Shown: in pieces, positions 1 through 7,730 of the stretch
Position numbering within the stretch: position 1 is the first letter of the stretch
How the letters are laid out: the number at the start of each line of letters is the position of its first letter
NCBI RefSeq assembly: GCF_030287445.1
Contig: NZ_JASVWB010000002.1
Location: 310,001 to 374,000, forward strand
Source of the DNA: Streptomyces sp. ALI-76-A
GTDB lineage: Bacteria > Actinomycetota > Actinomycetes > Streptomycetales > Streptomycetaceae
Length of the DNA: 64,000 nucleotides
Reading direction: 5' to 3'
Program-made: the position numbers and the translations under genes
Notes under the pieces: generated by a model
Told to the model about the DNA's origin: nothing
Database searches by the model: none
The model's input: only the letters and a program-made list of their open reading frames with translations

Positions 1-74
1 CACCTCGACCTCGGGGGCGACGGTCAACATGAAGCGAGAGTACAGCGCATCCTGAATTCAGGAAAACCTGAACG
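1..74 (+). pseudogene. VOC (glyoxalase-like) C-terminal fragment, cut by the window edge
   Basis: The open frame entering at base 1 reads HLDLGGDGQHEARVQRIL and stops with TGA at 72-74. The HLDL start followed by a short acidic helix resembles the second half of glyoxalase_6-type VOC proteins, where HLDL carries a metal or substrate ligand. It lacks the closing DPEGNEFC motif of the family, so it is probably truncated. The call rests on about 24 residues and the upstream part is outside the window. Confidence 0.3.
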
Positions 75-325
75 GTGGTGCCGTCTGGCCAGGGAACGGC
101 GCGGGGCCGGAACACCGACTCCTCACCGGTGAACGCGGAAGACGACCGAGGCGATCGCCGGCGGGGTCACCGGCAGTCCGGCCGATACGCCGGCGGCGGA
201 CACCTGCGGTACACGGGCCGCACCACCAGCCTCACCCGGCGGCCAGCGGCACACTCACCGGCCCGCTCACCCCTGCGCGGACCTGCGGGGTGCGAACCTG
301 GAGGTCCGACGGTTTTCACTCAGGC

Positions 326-359
326 ACAGGGGCCCGCCGATCCGTCGGCGGGCCCCTGT
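326..359. terminator. strong hairpin terminator
   Basis: A perfect 15-bp stem (ACAGGGGCCCGCCGA at 326-340, complement at 345-359) closes a 4-nt loop. No T-tract follows, as is usual in high-GC actinobacteria. Between base 75 and this hairpin I see no convincing gene, so it may serve a gene lying left of the window. Confidence 0.65.
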
Positions 360-440
360 ATGTGTGCTGTCAGGCCACCGGAAGGTTGGAACGTCCCACC
401 GCGGGAGGCACCGAGGCGAGGCATCAGGAGGGCAGCTTGT

Positions 441-527
441 CGGAGCGGTAGACCTTGCCACCGCGATCCTCGATCGGCTCCTGCGCCACCGCGAAGTGAT
501 CTCGATCAACGGCACCGGCTACCGTCC
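441..527 (+). pseudogene. IstB-like (IS21 helper ATPase) C-terminal remnant
   Basis: The frame reads VDLATAILDRLLRHREVISINGTGYR. This matches the typical C-terminus of IstB, the ATP-binding helper of IS21-family transposases, where an ATAILDRLLH helix precedes an ING-x-SYR end. Only about 28 residues remain and the ATPase core is absent. The fragment runs directly into a different P-loop sequence, which suggests a recombination joint. Confidence 0.5.
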
Positions 528-820
528 TGGTCGGGCCGCCCGGCTGCGGCAAGTCGACCTTCGCCGGCCGGTACCCGGCCAGCTGGCGCATCTGCCTCGA
601 CCTCTACCGGCTGGCCGCAACCGACTCCTTCTCTGTCAAGTCCAGCTCGCTGAAAGCGGCCCTGGTCTGCATGCGGCTACCCAACTCGGCCGTCAGCCCG
701 TACCGCCCAGGACGAGACATGGCCGACGACACAGCCGATACAGCCAAGCGACTGCTGTGCCGTGAGCTTTGGGACAGCCCGAGTTCGGTCTTCTCGTGCG
801 GATCTGTGCTCACGCTGTGA
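513..820 (+). pseudogene. P-loop NTPase (polynucleotide-kinase-like) fragment
   Basis: In the frame starting at 513 a Walker A motif GPPGCGKST is followed by a YPASWRICLDLYR-like segment. Together these resemble AAA/P-loop kinases that read G-x-GKST, then the YP-SWR-SLD block. The frame continues to a stop near 820 and overlaps the 3' end of the LysR gene on the other strand. It has no start codon of its own and loses family resemblance after about 45 residues, so I read it as a remnant fused to the IstB fragment. Confidence 0.35.
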
Positions 821-1715
821 TGTGCGTCTTTGTGCAACTTGCAGCGACCGCGTCGGCGAAGCTCCGGGCGAGCGGGGAAAGGGCGTCCCAGCGGCGTACG
901 GCCCAGCCGACCGACAGCGGCGGCAGCGCCGGAATGGGGATGAGACGCAGGGGGCTGACGTCACCAGGTGTGGGGAGACCCGGTACGGCGGGAACGACGG
1001 CGTGGCCCAGGCCGAGTTCGGCAAGGAGCAGGGCTGTGTCCCAGTCGGCGACGCTGGTGTCCGAGCCGGTCCGGATCCCCAGTTCGGCGAAGAAGGTGTC
1101 CAGATGGGCGCCGGAGGTGGAGTTCGGCGGCAGCCGGATGAGGCGGATGCCTGTGAGGTCGGGGGCGTCGATGCGCGTCCGGGCCGCGAGCGGATCGTCG
1201 GACCGGATGGCGAGCACCCAGGGCAGCTCGGCGACGGGGCGCTGCTCGATGCCGCGCACTGGGCCGCCGACGGTGATCCAGGCGAGGTCGAGGTTGCCGG
1301 CCAGGAGGGCGTCGAAGCATCCGCGGCTGGAGGTCTCGGTCTGGAACTCCAGGTTCACCTTCGGGTAGCGCCGACGGAAGGAGACGATCGCTTCGGCCAT
1401 GAAGTGCCGGACGGTCGTGCCGCCGGTCGTGATCCGCACGGAACCGCTTTCGCCGTTCACGAGGTCTCCCAGGCGGCGCAGCGCAAGATCGAGCCCGGTG
1501 ATCCCGTCGGCGGCGGCATCGCACAGGATGCGCCCCGCCGTTGTGGGAACAACCCCGCGCGGCTGGCGTTCCAACAGGCTCATGCCCGTTTCCCGCTCCA
1601 GGCGCTTGACGTGCTGGCTCACTGCGGACTGGGTGCAGGACAGGTCACGAGCCACGGCGCTGAGGCTTCCTGCCCGGCACACGGCCACGAACACGCGCAG
1701 GTCATCCAGAGTCAT
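810..1715 (-). CDS. LysR-family transcriptional regulator
   Basis: A 301-residue LysR-type regulator, the normal length for the family. Residues 1-60 form the winged HTH, with an LSAVARDL...SQSAVSQHVKRLE-type pattern (here CTQSAVSQHVKRLE). The remainder is the periplasmic-binding-like effector domain. I chose the ATG at 1715; an in-frame TTG lies 9 bases upstream, but the family normally begins MxLDDLRVFVAV. No divergent intact target gene exists: the sequence upstream leads into a degraded VOC/IS481 remnant, so the regulator may have lost its partner. The effector is unknown. Confidence 0.85.
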   Translation of the reverse strand: MTLDDLRVFVAVCRAGSLSAVARDLSCTQSAVSQHVKRLERETGMSLLERQPRGVVPTTAGRILCDAAADGITGLDLALRRLGDLVNGESGSVRITTGGTTVRHFMAEAIVSFRRRYPKVNLEFQTETSSRGCFDALLAGNLDLAWITVGGPVRGIEQRPVAELPWVLAIRSDDPLAARTRIDAPDLTGIRLIRLPPNSTSGAHLDTFFAELGIRTGSDTSVADWDTALLLAELGLGHAVVPAVPGLPTPGDVSPLRLIPIPALPPLSVGWAVRRWDALSPLARSFADAVAASCTKTHITA

Positions 1716-1895
1716 AGAACCCAAGCTATACCTGGGGTGAGTGGAGTAATCCCCAGGATTGACTGGGGCGTTGGGGTGTCAGAAGATCGTTGCAGGGCCC
1801 AGGCGGCAACCCGTCCGGTGCCTTCGTACGGATCCGGACCGGCGAAGGCGCTGTGCGGGTGCCGACCAACCCCTTACCGAAGGGACACGGACACT

Positions 1896-2160
1896 GTGTC
1901 TGCTCTCCCTGCCACGACCGACCGGGCTGTCGCCCTGCTGCGTGAGTTCGGTGCCGAAAGCGTCGTCCACCCCGGCGGCACTCTTCTTACGTCGTTGCCG
2001 TCCCGGAGCCCAAGACGGCAGCGAAGAACCGTGTGCACCTCGATCTCGGCACCACCTCTGCGGCTCGTCAGGCGGAGTTGGCCGCACGCCTGAAGGTTCT
2101 CGGTGCGACGTCGGCCGACGTGGGCCAGGGCGATGTGCCGTGGACGGTCCTCGCCGACTG
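1896..2160 (+). pseudogene. VOC (glyoxalase-like) protein, 3'-truncated by an IS remnant
   Basis: The plus-strand reading frame gives VALLREFGAES and later, around 2005-2150, VVAVPEPKTAAKNRVHLDL followed by a segment ending DVGQGDVPWTVLAD. This is the second half of a glyoxalase_6-type VOC protein, which should continue PEGNEFC. Instead the reading departs from the family exactly at LAD, where minus-strand IS481 transposase sequence begins. A frame change between the N-terminal piece (about 1896-1990) and the C-terminal piece shows further damage. An intact VOC paralogue with the complete IEGNEFC end lies at 48193-48621. Confidence 0.6.
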
Positions 2161-2385
2161 CGCACCGGCGTGCAGACCGTGCCGGACCGCGTCCGTCTTG
2201 AAGTCGCTGAGCCGGCCCATCAGTTCGCCGATCCGCTGCCGCTGGGAGCGGGGAGCGGTAGGGGCGGGCGTAGGCCCGATCGTCGAGCAGGGTGTGGTTG
2301 AAGCGTGCGACCTTGCCGTTGGTCTGCGGGCGGTAGGCCGGGTGCGCTGGTGGGTGATCTGGGCCGCTGTCACAACTTCCGTGGA
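2161..2385 (-). pseudogene. IS481-type transposase C-terminal remnant
   Basis: On the minus strand the sequence from about 2365 to 2205 encodes AYRPQTNGKVARFNHTLL and then DDRAYARPYRSQ. This is the signature end of the DDE domain in IS481-family integrases (xYRPQTNGKVERFNRTLL). It lacks an N-terminus, stops short of the usual HTALGG end, and appears frameshifted just before AYRP. It abuts the broken VOC gene and is probably what is left of the insertion that destroyed it. Confidence 0.65.
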
Positions 2386-2591
2386 CAGGACACCTGGTGC
2401 CCCCGTGGACGACGCCTCACGTGTCACGTGCGGTGCCCGAGTGGGGGCGGCCTGCCGGACGAGGCCCCATGGCGATCGGCCCGCTCCGGACCGCCCGCTC
2501 GCCGGTACCGATCGAGGGCACACTCGCCACGCAGTCCCGCACGTGGCGAGTTACCTACCTCGTGGGCCTGTTCAGATACGGATCAGCCTGT
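2386..2591. other. short stretch with no recognisable gene
   Basis: About 200 bases between the IS481 remnant and the oxidoreductase stop. Reading frames here are out-of-phase GC-rich artefacts. I see no hairpin or conserved peptide worth naming. Confidence 0.4.
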
Positions 2592-3500
2592 TCAGATGCA
2601 GATCACGATCTTTCCTCGGGTGCGTCCGCGCTCGGCGTGCGCGTGGGCGTCGGCGATCCGCTCCAGGGGGTAGGCCTGTTCGATACGGGGTGTGTAGCGG
2701 CCTTGCCCGCCCAGTTCCGCCGCCGCGGACAGGAGAGTGGAGTCGTTCACCGCGTGGGCCACATGCGTGCCCAGGCGGTGCCCGCCCGCGTGGTCGGCGA
2801 CCGTCGCGACGCGCTTCGGATCGCCCGCGATCGCGACGAGGTCGTCCAGGGAGCCGGAGGCCGCGGTGTCGAGCACGATGTCGACGCCGTGCGGAGCGAG
2901 GGTGGTGAGGCGCTGTGCGAGGCCGGGGCCGTAGGTGGTGGGAACGGCGCCGAGAGAGGTGAGGAACTCGTGGTTGCGTTCGCTGGCTGTCCCGATCACG
3001 GTGCCGACACCTTGTGCCACGGCGATCTCGACCGCCGCGCTGCCCACGCCTCCGGCGGCGCCCTCGACGAGGAGGGTGCGCCCCGCGAGGGGGCCGAGCG
3101 CGTCGAGCCCACGCATCGCGGTCACGGACGCGAGACCGGCGCCCGCGGCCTGCTCGTCGTTCCACGTGGCGGGGGTGTGCGCCCAGGCCGAAAGGATGAG
3201 CAGCTCCGCGGTCGCGCCGGTGACGCCGCCCAGCCCGAAGACCCGGTCGCCGATGCTCACCCCCCGCACCCCGTCGCCGATCTCGTCGACCACACCGGCG
3301 CCGTCGCGCCCGGGAATGTCGGGCAGATCCAGGGGGAAGATCTGGTGCAGGGCGCCGGAGCGCAGCTTCCAGTCGATGGGATTGACGCTGGCCGCCGCGA
3401 CGCGGACACGAATCTCACCGGGTCCGGGATGGGGGTCGGGGGCCTGCTCGATCACCAGGTTCTCCGCTCCGCCGTATTCATGGAACCGGGCTGCGCGCAT
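2592..3500 (-). CDS. NADPH:quinone oxidoreductase / zinc-type alcohol dehydrogenase family
   Basis: A 302-residue medium-chain dehydrogenase/reductase of the quinone-oxidoreductase type. The N-terminal GroES-like half has GPGEIRVRVAAASVNPIDWKL. The Rossmann half has VEGAAGGVGSAAVEIA as the NADPH-binding loop. No structural-zinc cysteines are present, which is typical of quinone reductases. I chose the ATG at 3500 because MRAARFHEYGG is the family start and GTGAGG lies about 10 bases upstream; an in-frame ATG at 3542 is less likely. The divergently transcribed MerR gene and the matched operator upstream of both genes suggest a MerR-controlled detoxification or redox-response pair. Confidence 0.85.
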   Translation of the reverse strand: MRAARFHEYGGAENLVIEQAPDPHPGPGEIRVRVAAASVNPIDWKLRSGALHQIFPLDLPDIPGRDGAGVVDEIGDGVRGVSIGDRVFGLGGVTGATAELLILSAWAHTPATWNDEQAAGAGLASVTAMRGLDALGPLAGRTLLVEGAAGGVGSAAVEIAVAQGVGTVIGTASERNHEFLTSLGAVPTTYGPGLAQRLTTLAPHGVDIVLDTAASGSLDDLVAIAGDPKRVATVADHAGGHRLGTHVAHAVNDSTLLSAAAELGGQGRYTPRIEQAYPLERIADAHAHAERGRTRGKIVICI

Positions 3501-3562
3501 AGTGGTCTGCCTCACTTTGACGGGCCGGAATGACGTGTTCATCCGACGCTCGAGACTCTAGA

Positions 3563-3582
3563 ACCTGACGTTGACGTGAGGT
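3563..3582. promoter_or_regulatory. MerR-type operator upstream of the oxidoreductase
   Basis: The sequence ACCTGACGTTGACGTGAGGT is an imperfect inverted repeat (ACCTGACGT / ACGTGAGGT, 8 of 9 pairs). It matches the site at 3864-3883 in 18 of 20 positions. It lies about 65 bases upstream of the oxidoreductase ATG. MerR-family regulators bind such dyads between the -35 and -10 elements. Confidence 0.6.
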
Positions 3583-3863
3583 GCAAGTCGCCATTGCCGC
3601 CCGGCCCGCGGATGAGTGAGGTCGCCGAGCGGGCGGGGGTGGGCGAGGGGGCCTGCGCCACTGCGAGGGATCACGCCGCCCGTCACGGTCGACACCCATG
3701 GGCCCTCGGGCCGGCTCGGCGATCCCGGCGCGACGCGAGGGCTGCCGTGCGTACGTGAACCGCTTGAACACCCTCGGGTCCGCCACCAGATCATGATCGA
3801 TCTCGGCGTCGGCAACGGTTCGATCGGCCCTCAGGGCTGCCGGAGCCGGTACTGCTAGGTTAA
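3583..3863. other. intergenic region between the two MerR-type operators
   Basis: About 280 bases with no convincing gene. One plus-strand frame contains VTVDTHGPSGRLGDPGATRG and then RHQIMIDLG, which vaguely resembles part of a VOC protein but lacks any complete motif. The distance between the two operators is unusually long for a divergent MerR pair, so inserted or decayed material may sit between them. Confidence 0.3.
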
Positions 3864-3883
3864 ACCTGACGTCAACGTGAGGT
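3864..3883. promoter_or_regulatory. MerR-type operator upstream of the merR gene
   Basis: ACCTGACGTCAACGTGAGGT is the second copy of the dyad. Its centre GACGTCAACGTG resembles operators of SoxR/MerR-like regulators. It lies 28 bases upstream of the MerR start codon, where autoregulation would act. Confidence 0.6.
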
Positions 3884-3910
3884 ACGAGCGGGAAGGGAGC
3901 GACCTGCGTC

Positions 3911-4267
3911 ATGCGCATCGGACAGCTCGCCAGGCGGTCAGGGGTCAGCGTGCGGGCCCTGCGCTACTACGAGGAGCAGCGGCTCCTGGAATCGTCGCGG
4001 ACGGCCGGTGGGCAGCGCGACTATCCCGACGAAGCCCTGGAGCGGGTCCAGCTCATCCAGGACCTCTTCGCGGCCGGCCTCTCGAGCCGTACAGTCGTCG
4101 AACTCCTGCCGTGCGTGAGCACCGGCGTCGCGACCCCCGCCATGCTCGACCAGCTCGTCATCGAACGCGACCGCATCGCCGCACGCATCCAGGACCTGAC
4201 CCGGGCCAAGACCAAACTCGGCCGCGTGATCGAGAATGTGACCGCGGCGAACGTGGCGCAGGACTGA
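3911..4267 (+). CDS. MerR-family transcriptional regulator
   Basis: A 118-residue MerR regulator. Residues 1-40 hold the winged HTH with MRIGQLARRSGVSVRALRYY, followed by the second wing with GGQRDYPDEAL. Residues 75-112 form the long dimerisation helix. It lacks the C-terminal cysteine cluster of metal or redox sensors, so the signal may be small-molecule or indirect. The only Cys (near residue 60, LPCVS) is not in a metal motif. It probably controls itself and the divergent oxidoreductase through the twin dyads. Confidence 0.88.
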   Translation: MRIGQLARRSGVSVRALRYYEEQRLLESSRTAGGQRDYPDEALERVQLIQDLFAAGLSSRTVVELLPCVSTGVATPAMLDQLVIERDRIAARIQDLTRAKTKLGRVIENVTAANVAQD

Positions 4268-4292
4268 TTACCCGTCGCCAGGGGGCCCCGAC

Positions 4293-4325
4293 CTGTCCGG
4301 CATCTACCGGGCACGGGCCGGACAG
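4293..4325 (+). terminator. possible terminator after merR
   Basis: The stem CTGTCCGGC (4293-4301) pairs with GCCGGACAG (4317-4325) across a 15-nt loop, 25 bases after the merR stop. The short stem and long loop make it modest. Confidence 0.4.
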
Positions 4326-4759
4326 CCCCAGGCGTATCCGGCCGTGGCGGATCGCGACCCGCTGTTCGTCCTGGTCGCAGGAGTCCCGCCACAGCACCAC
4401 ACCGACGACCCCGGCGGCCGCGACCAGGACCGTGACGCGTCGGCCCGGCCCGGCGGCTGCGGCGCTCGAACACTTCGGCGCCCATGAGTTCGGCGTCATC
4501 CTCAACCCCGTTCGCGCTCGACCGGATGCCGACGGCGATCCGATCTGGGCGAAGGCAGCGCAGCGCTACTCACGGACAGGACCAGGACGGACAGAGCGGG
4601 GGTCGCGTCCACGCGGCCCGACGGTCGGCACGCCGCTGGAGCAGGGGGGCGGGCGATCCACGCGGCCCGGTTCAGCCTGCCCCGGCCCAAGCCGCCCGGT
4701 GCCGGGCCGGCGCCAAGGCCGCGCTGCGGGCACAATCAGCGGCCGACGCCGGTTCGGAC
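4326..4759. other. stretch without a recognisable gene
   Basis: About 430 bases between merR and the cydB fragment. A minus-strand frame near 4370-4440 contains a short hydrophobic segment (VTVLVAAAGVVGVVLW) flanked by Arg-rich sequence, but no start, Shine-Dalgarno sequence or family motif supports a gene. It may be decayed coding sequence. Confidence 0.3.
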
Positions 4760-4764
4760 GTTCG

Positions 4765-5012
4765 TCTTGGGGGCGCATAAAGGGGCGTTGGAACAGCGTG
4801 TGCGGGAAGACCAGGGCCGGGACGAGGGTGACCGTGCCCGCGCACAGGGCGACAAGCAGGGCCAGCAGGGTGGAGCGGCCGGTGGCGGCCTGCTCGGCGG
4901 TCAGTGCGGGCAGGAGTGGATACGGGTACTGGCCTGCTGCCCGGCCCACCAGGATGGCGGTCACGGCGAGCGCGGAGGTGAGCCACCTCCGACGTCGCGC
5001 AGGCCATGCCCG
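4765..5012 (-). pseudogene. cydB: cytochrome bd oxidase subunit II (cydB) C-terminal fragment
   Basis: The minus-strand frame from about 5000 to 4765 reads RRRRWLTSALAVTAILVGRA, then AAGQYPYPLLPALTAEQAA, then two valine/leucine-rich stretches ending PHTLFQR. This matches the last two membrane segments and the LTxEQAA loop of actinobacterial CydB, the quinol-oxidising bd-type oxidase subunit. About 75 of the usual 330 or more residues remain. The 5' side ends at the 169-bp palindromic element (5018-5186), so that insertion or an associated deletion probably removed the rest. Confidence 0.6.
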
Positions 5013-5017
5013 TTCTT

Positions 5018-5186
5018 CTAGTGCCGCGGCAGGCAACGTTTGCCCGTCAAGGAGCGGCGTCCGGTGCGTGCTCTCGGCGCGCCGGCCGGAAGCCCTCGTA
5101 CTGGATGTACTTGGGCTTTCGGCCGGTGCGGCGAGAGTGCGTGCCGGACGCCGCGACGGGGCGAACGTTGCCTGCCGCGGCACTAG
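5018..5186. mobile_element. 169-bp palindromic mini-element (MITE-like) with 23-bp perfect terminal inverted repeats
   Basis: Bases 5018-5040 (starting CTAGTGCCGCGGCAGGCAAC) are the exact reverse complement of 5164-5186. The interior also folds back: the block around 5054-5095 (GCGGCGTCCGG...GGCCGGAAGCCC) pairs with 5112-5155 with few mismatches, giving almost full-length dyad symmetry around a loop near 5104. There is no coding capacity. The outermost CTAG on both sides could be a 4-bp CTAG target duplication, as known for some IS5-group elements of Streptomyces; that link is inference. The stop codon of the neighbouring secreted-protein gene lies inside its right end. Confidence 0.75.
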
Positions 5187-5557
5187 TTGTAGTGCGGCCT
5201 CAGGTGCAGCGAGTTGATGGGCGTCAGGTCTCGGTACTCGCCGTGTTGGGCCGCGATCGACGACGTGCAGTCGTTCGCGTTGTAGCTGAGGCACAGCTCG
5301 ACCACCGCGCCGTCGTACTGGTTGTTCAGCACCCAGTGGTTGCCCACCTGGTTGCTGAGGTTGTGCGCACCGTAGGTCCAGTAGATGTGGCTCGGTGACA
5401 CGGCCGGGTTCTGGTTCTGCGGGTAGATGCAGACTGCGCCGTACGGACAACCTGCCCAGGCGTCGGCCGGCTTGGCCTGTGCGGTGCCCGTCGCGACGAC
5501 GAGCGCGGTCACGCCGGCGAAGGCCAGCGCGGCGGCGCGCCTCAGCTTGGTGTGCAT
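5183..5557 (-). CDS. small secreted protein of unknown function
   Basis: A 124-residue protein with a signal peptide: basic MHTKLRRAA, hydrophobic LAFAGVTALVVATG, cleavage after AQA near residue 28. The mature part is about 95 residues and has four cysteines (in GCPYGAVCIYP, LCLSYNANDC), suggesting two disulfides, in an aromatic and Asn-rich fold reminiscent of peptidase-inhibitor I36-like secreted proteins. I do not recognise a specific family. GGAGGAG lies upstream of the ATG. The C-terminus ends HYN-stop inside the terminal repeat of the mini-element, so the original end may have been replaced. It is divergent from the NlpC/P60 gene. Confidence 0.75.
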   Translation of the reverse strand: MHTKLRRAAALAFAGVTALVVATGTAQAKPADAWAGCPYGAVCIYPQNQNPAVSPSHIYWTYGAHNLSNQVGNHWVLNNQYDGAVVELCLSYNANDCTSSIAAQHGEYRDLTPINSLHLRPHYN

Positions 5558-5706
5558 GGAAGGTGGCTCCTCCGTGGTGAGATCGGGTGATTGCCGGAGA
5601 CCTTACGGAGCGGGTGGGCGTGGCAGGTCCTGACAGATGTCAGGGCCCGGCTCGCAACGGGAGTGCGTACGTTCGCGGGAGACCTATCGAGACCAGGGGG
5701 AGTGCC

Positions 5707-7014
5707 GTGGACAGAGTGCACAGATCTTGGGGACCGCGGAGAGCGGGGCGGGGTGGGCGGCCATGGGGTCGCCGGGTACGGCTGTTGCTGGCCGTGCTCG
5801 TGGCGGTGGTGAGTCTCGGCCTGCCGGTCGCCTCGGCCGCTCCGGCGGCCGCCGCCACGGGATGCGCGCCGTTGCAGTCCGGTGCGAGCCAGGCGGCGCA
5901 GGCGGCCGTCCAGGTCGCGTGCCGCTACGTCGGGCAACAGTACGCCTGGGGTGGCGGTCACGCGCAGGGGATGCCCGGTCCCAGTCAAGGCATGTACGAC
6001 CGCCTCTACCCGGAGACCGCCGCGGACCCGACGTACTGGAGCTTCGACTGCATCGGCCTGGTGCGCTGGGCCTGGTACAAGGCGACGGGCCGGGACATCA
6101 TCACAGAGCGCACGACGCAGGCGACCTTCGCGGCGCCGGGGTACGCGCACACGAAGCTGCTGAAGTCGCAAGGGTCGGCCGTGCTGTTGCCCGGCGACAT
6201 CATGTACTTCGGCCGTGACGGCGTCGGGCCGACGCACGTCGCGCTCTACCTCGGCAACGGACTGATGGTCGAAGCACCGGAATCCGGCGCGAAGATCCAG
6301 GTCAACACCATCAGCGCCCGCTGGGACCGCTACCAGGGCGCGTTCCGCCCGCATGCCGACGCCGTGCCGATGGTCTGGACCTGGGACGGCCGCGGTTCGT
6401 ACCACAAGACCTGGGGCCAGCCCAATCTGCGGCAGGACTCCCACACCGGCAGCCCCATCAACTTCACCAACGGCAACGGCATCTCCGTGCAGGTGCGGGT
6501 GCTGTGCCAGCGGGTGGGCGAGCGGGCCACGGTCGACGGCATGGTGAACAACGTCTGGTCGTACCTGCCGGACTACCACAGCTGGATCAGCAACCTCTTC
6601 GTCCAAGGGCCGGCGTTGCTCAAGGACGTACCGTCCTGCGGTGACTTTCCGGCGATCGGCGGAACTCTGGCCGGCGCAGAGAACAACACGTCGTGCGGCG
6701 ACGGTACTCAACCCGACTCCGCGGGTGCCTGGACGGCCAAATCGACCACCGTCTTCGGCCGTACCGTGGAGCTCCGCTACAACGGCACCACCCAGTGCGC
6801 CTGGGGCCGCATCACCGGGGGCACGGTCGGCGACGAGATCTGGGTGGACCGCAGTGCCGACGGAGGGAAGACCTGGGACCCGATGCTGGGCTACACCACC
6901 GTCACCTCGGGCAACGACGCGTACACCACCCAGTGGAACGACGCCGGCCTCGTGATGCGCGCCTGCGGCACGAACGGCCGGGGCGGCGCCATCGAATGCA
7001 CCGGTTGGTTCTGA
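5707..7014 (+). CDS. secreted NlpC/P60-family hydrolase with C-terminal DUF2690-like domain
   Basis: About 435 residues from the GTG at 5707, which has CAGGGGG just upstream; no ATG start has a comparable ribosome site. The n-region is Arg-rich, followed by LLLAVLVAVVSLGLPVASA and cleavage near AAAATG. The NlpC/P60 domain, roughly residues 60-220, shows the catalytic Cys in FDCIGLVRWAW and the His in GPTHVALYLGNG. These are cell-wall peptidases cutting stem peptides. The C-terminal 110 residues (TVELRYNGTTQCAWGRI... and ACGTNG) resemble DUF2690, a small secreted Cys-containing domain. The protein acts outside the cell, either in cell-wall remodelling or on non-self peptidoglycan. Confidence 0.85.
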   Translation: MDRVHRSWGPRRAGRGGRPWGRRVRLLLAVLVAVVSLGLPVASAAPAAAATGCAPLQSGASQAAQAAVQVACRYVGQQYAWGGGHAQGMPGPSQGMYDRLYPETAADPTYWSFDCIGLVRWAWYKATGRDIITERTTQATFAAPGYAHTKLLKSQGSAVLLPGDIMYFGRDGVGPTHVALYLGNGLMVEAPESGAKIQVNTISARWDRYQGAFRPHADAVPMVWTWDGRGSYHKTWGQPNLRQDSHTGSPINFTNGNGISVQVRVLCQRVGERATVDGMVNNVWSYLPDYHSWISNLFVQGPALLKDVPSCGDFPAIGGTLAGAENNTSCGDGTQPDSAGAWTAKSTTVFGRTVELRYNGTTQCAWGRITGGTVGDEIWVDRSADGGKTWDPMLGYTTVTSGNDAYTTQWNDAGLVMRACGTNGRGGAIECTGWF

Positions 7015-7138
7015 CCGACGGCGCTCAAGCGCGGTGAACGGCCCCGGCGTTGGACTGGTGATCACGCCATGCCGTCTCCCCCTGCGGAAGCGCGAGCAGG
7101 GCCCCGGGCACGTCTAGAAGGCTGATGAAGATCTTGGT

Positions 7139-7172
7139 GAGGGCTGTCCGGCCGCCAGACCGGACAGCCCTC
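7139..7172 (+). terminator. hairpin terminator after the NlpC/P60 gene
   Basis: A perfect 13-bp stem, GAGGGCTGTCCGG (7139-7151) with CCGGACAGCCCTC (7160-7172), closes an 8-nt loop. It lies 125 bases past the NlpC/P60 stop. Confidence 0.65.
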
Positions 7173-7730
7173 CGGTGCGCCCACGACCTTCCGTCACCAC
7201 CGAATGGGAAAACGTGGCGTCAACGTGGTCGACTTGTGCGGCGACCTCCGTGACCGCGGCCCTGATGCCGGCCGGCGAGGAGAGATCGGCGGCCGCAGGG
7301 ATCGTGCCCTCGCCGACTGTCCGGATCATGTTGCGGGATGGAGGCTGCGGAGCCAGATGACGGCTGCGCATAGTCGGAGGCCGGCCGAATCGCCCCGGGC
7401 CCCGTAACGCCGCCCAGAACAGCGACGCGACAGGCGGCAATTTCGCCGTCGAATGCCTCCGTCTGCGGCCGCCCGAGCAGCGTGAGCCGCGCGCGATCAG
7501 AGACGCCGTCGCCGAGGCCGAGGAGGACGCACCGGCCTTTGGCGAAACCGCGTCCACCTCATGGTGTGCGCCGCGTGGCCGGCGCCTTCCACCCGGCAGG
7601 CCGTCGACGACGAACACCCCCAGCCAGGCGGTATGCGCGCGGCCGCGTCGTGTATCCACCGGCGTGCCAGTGGCCTGCTAGCCCAGCGGCCTATCGTCGC
7701 AGGTCAGGAGTGCCAGGGGACAGTGAACCC
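7173..7730. other. decayed stretch, possible short-chain dehydrogenase fragment
   Basis: No intact gene in about 560 bases. On the minus strand near 7320-7205 a frame reads IPAAADLSSPAGIRAAVTEV, the ADLSSPAGI pattern of a short-chain dehydrogenase between beta-strand and helix, but no cofactor glycine motif or catalytic YxxxK lies in frame. I treat it as a possible relic only. Confidence 0.3.

Noticed and set aside
5542..7065. Minus-strand 507-codon frame opposite the NlpC/P60 gene
   Set aside because: The plus strand has a signal peptide, catalytic Cys and His in context; the minus frame has none.
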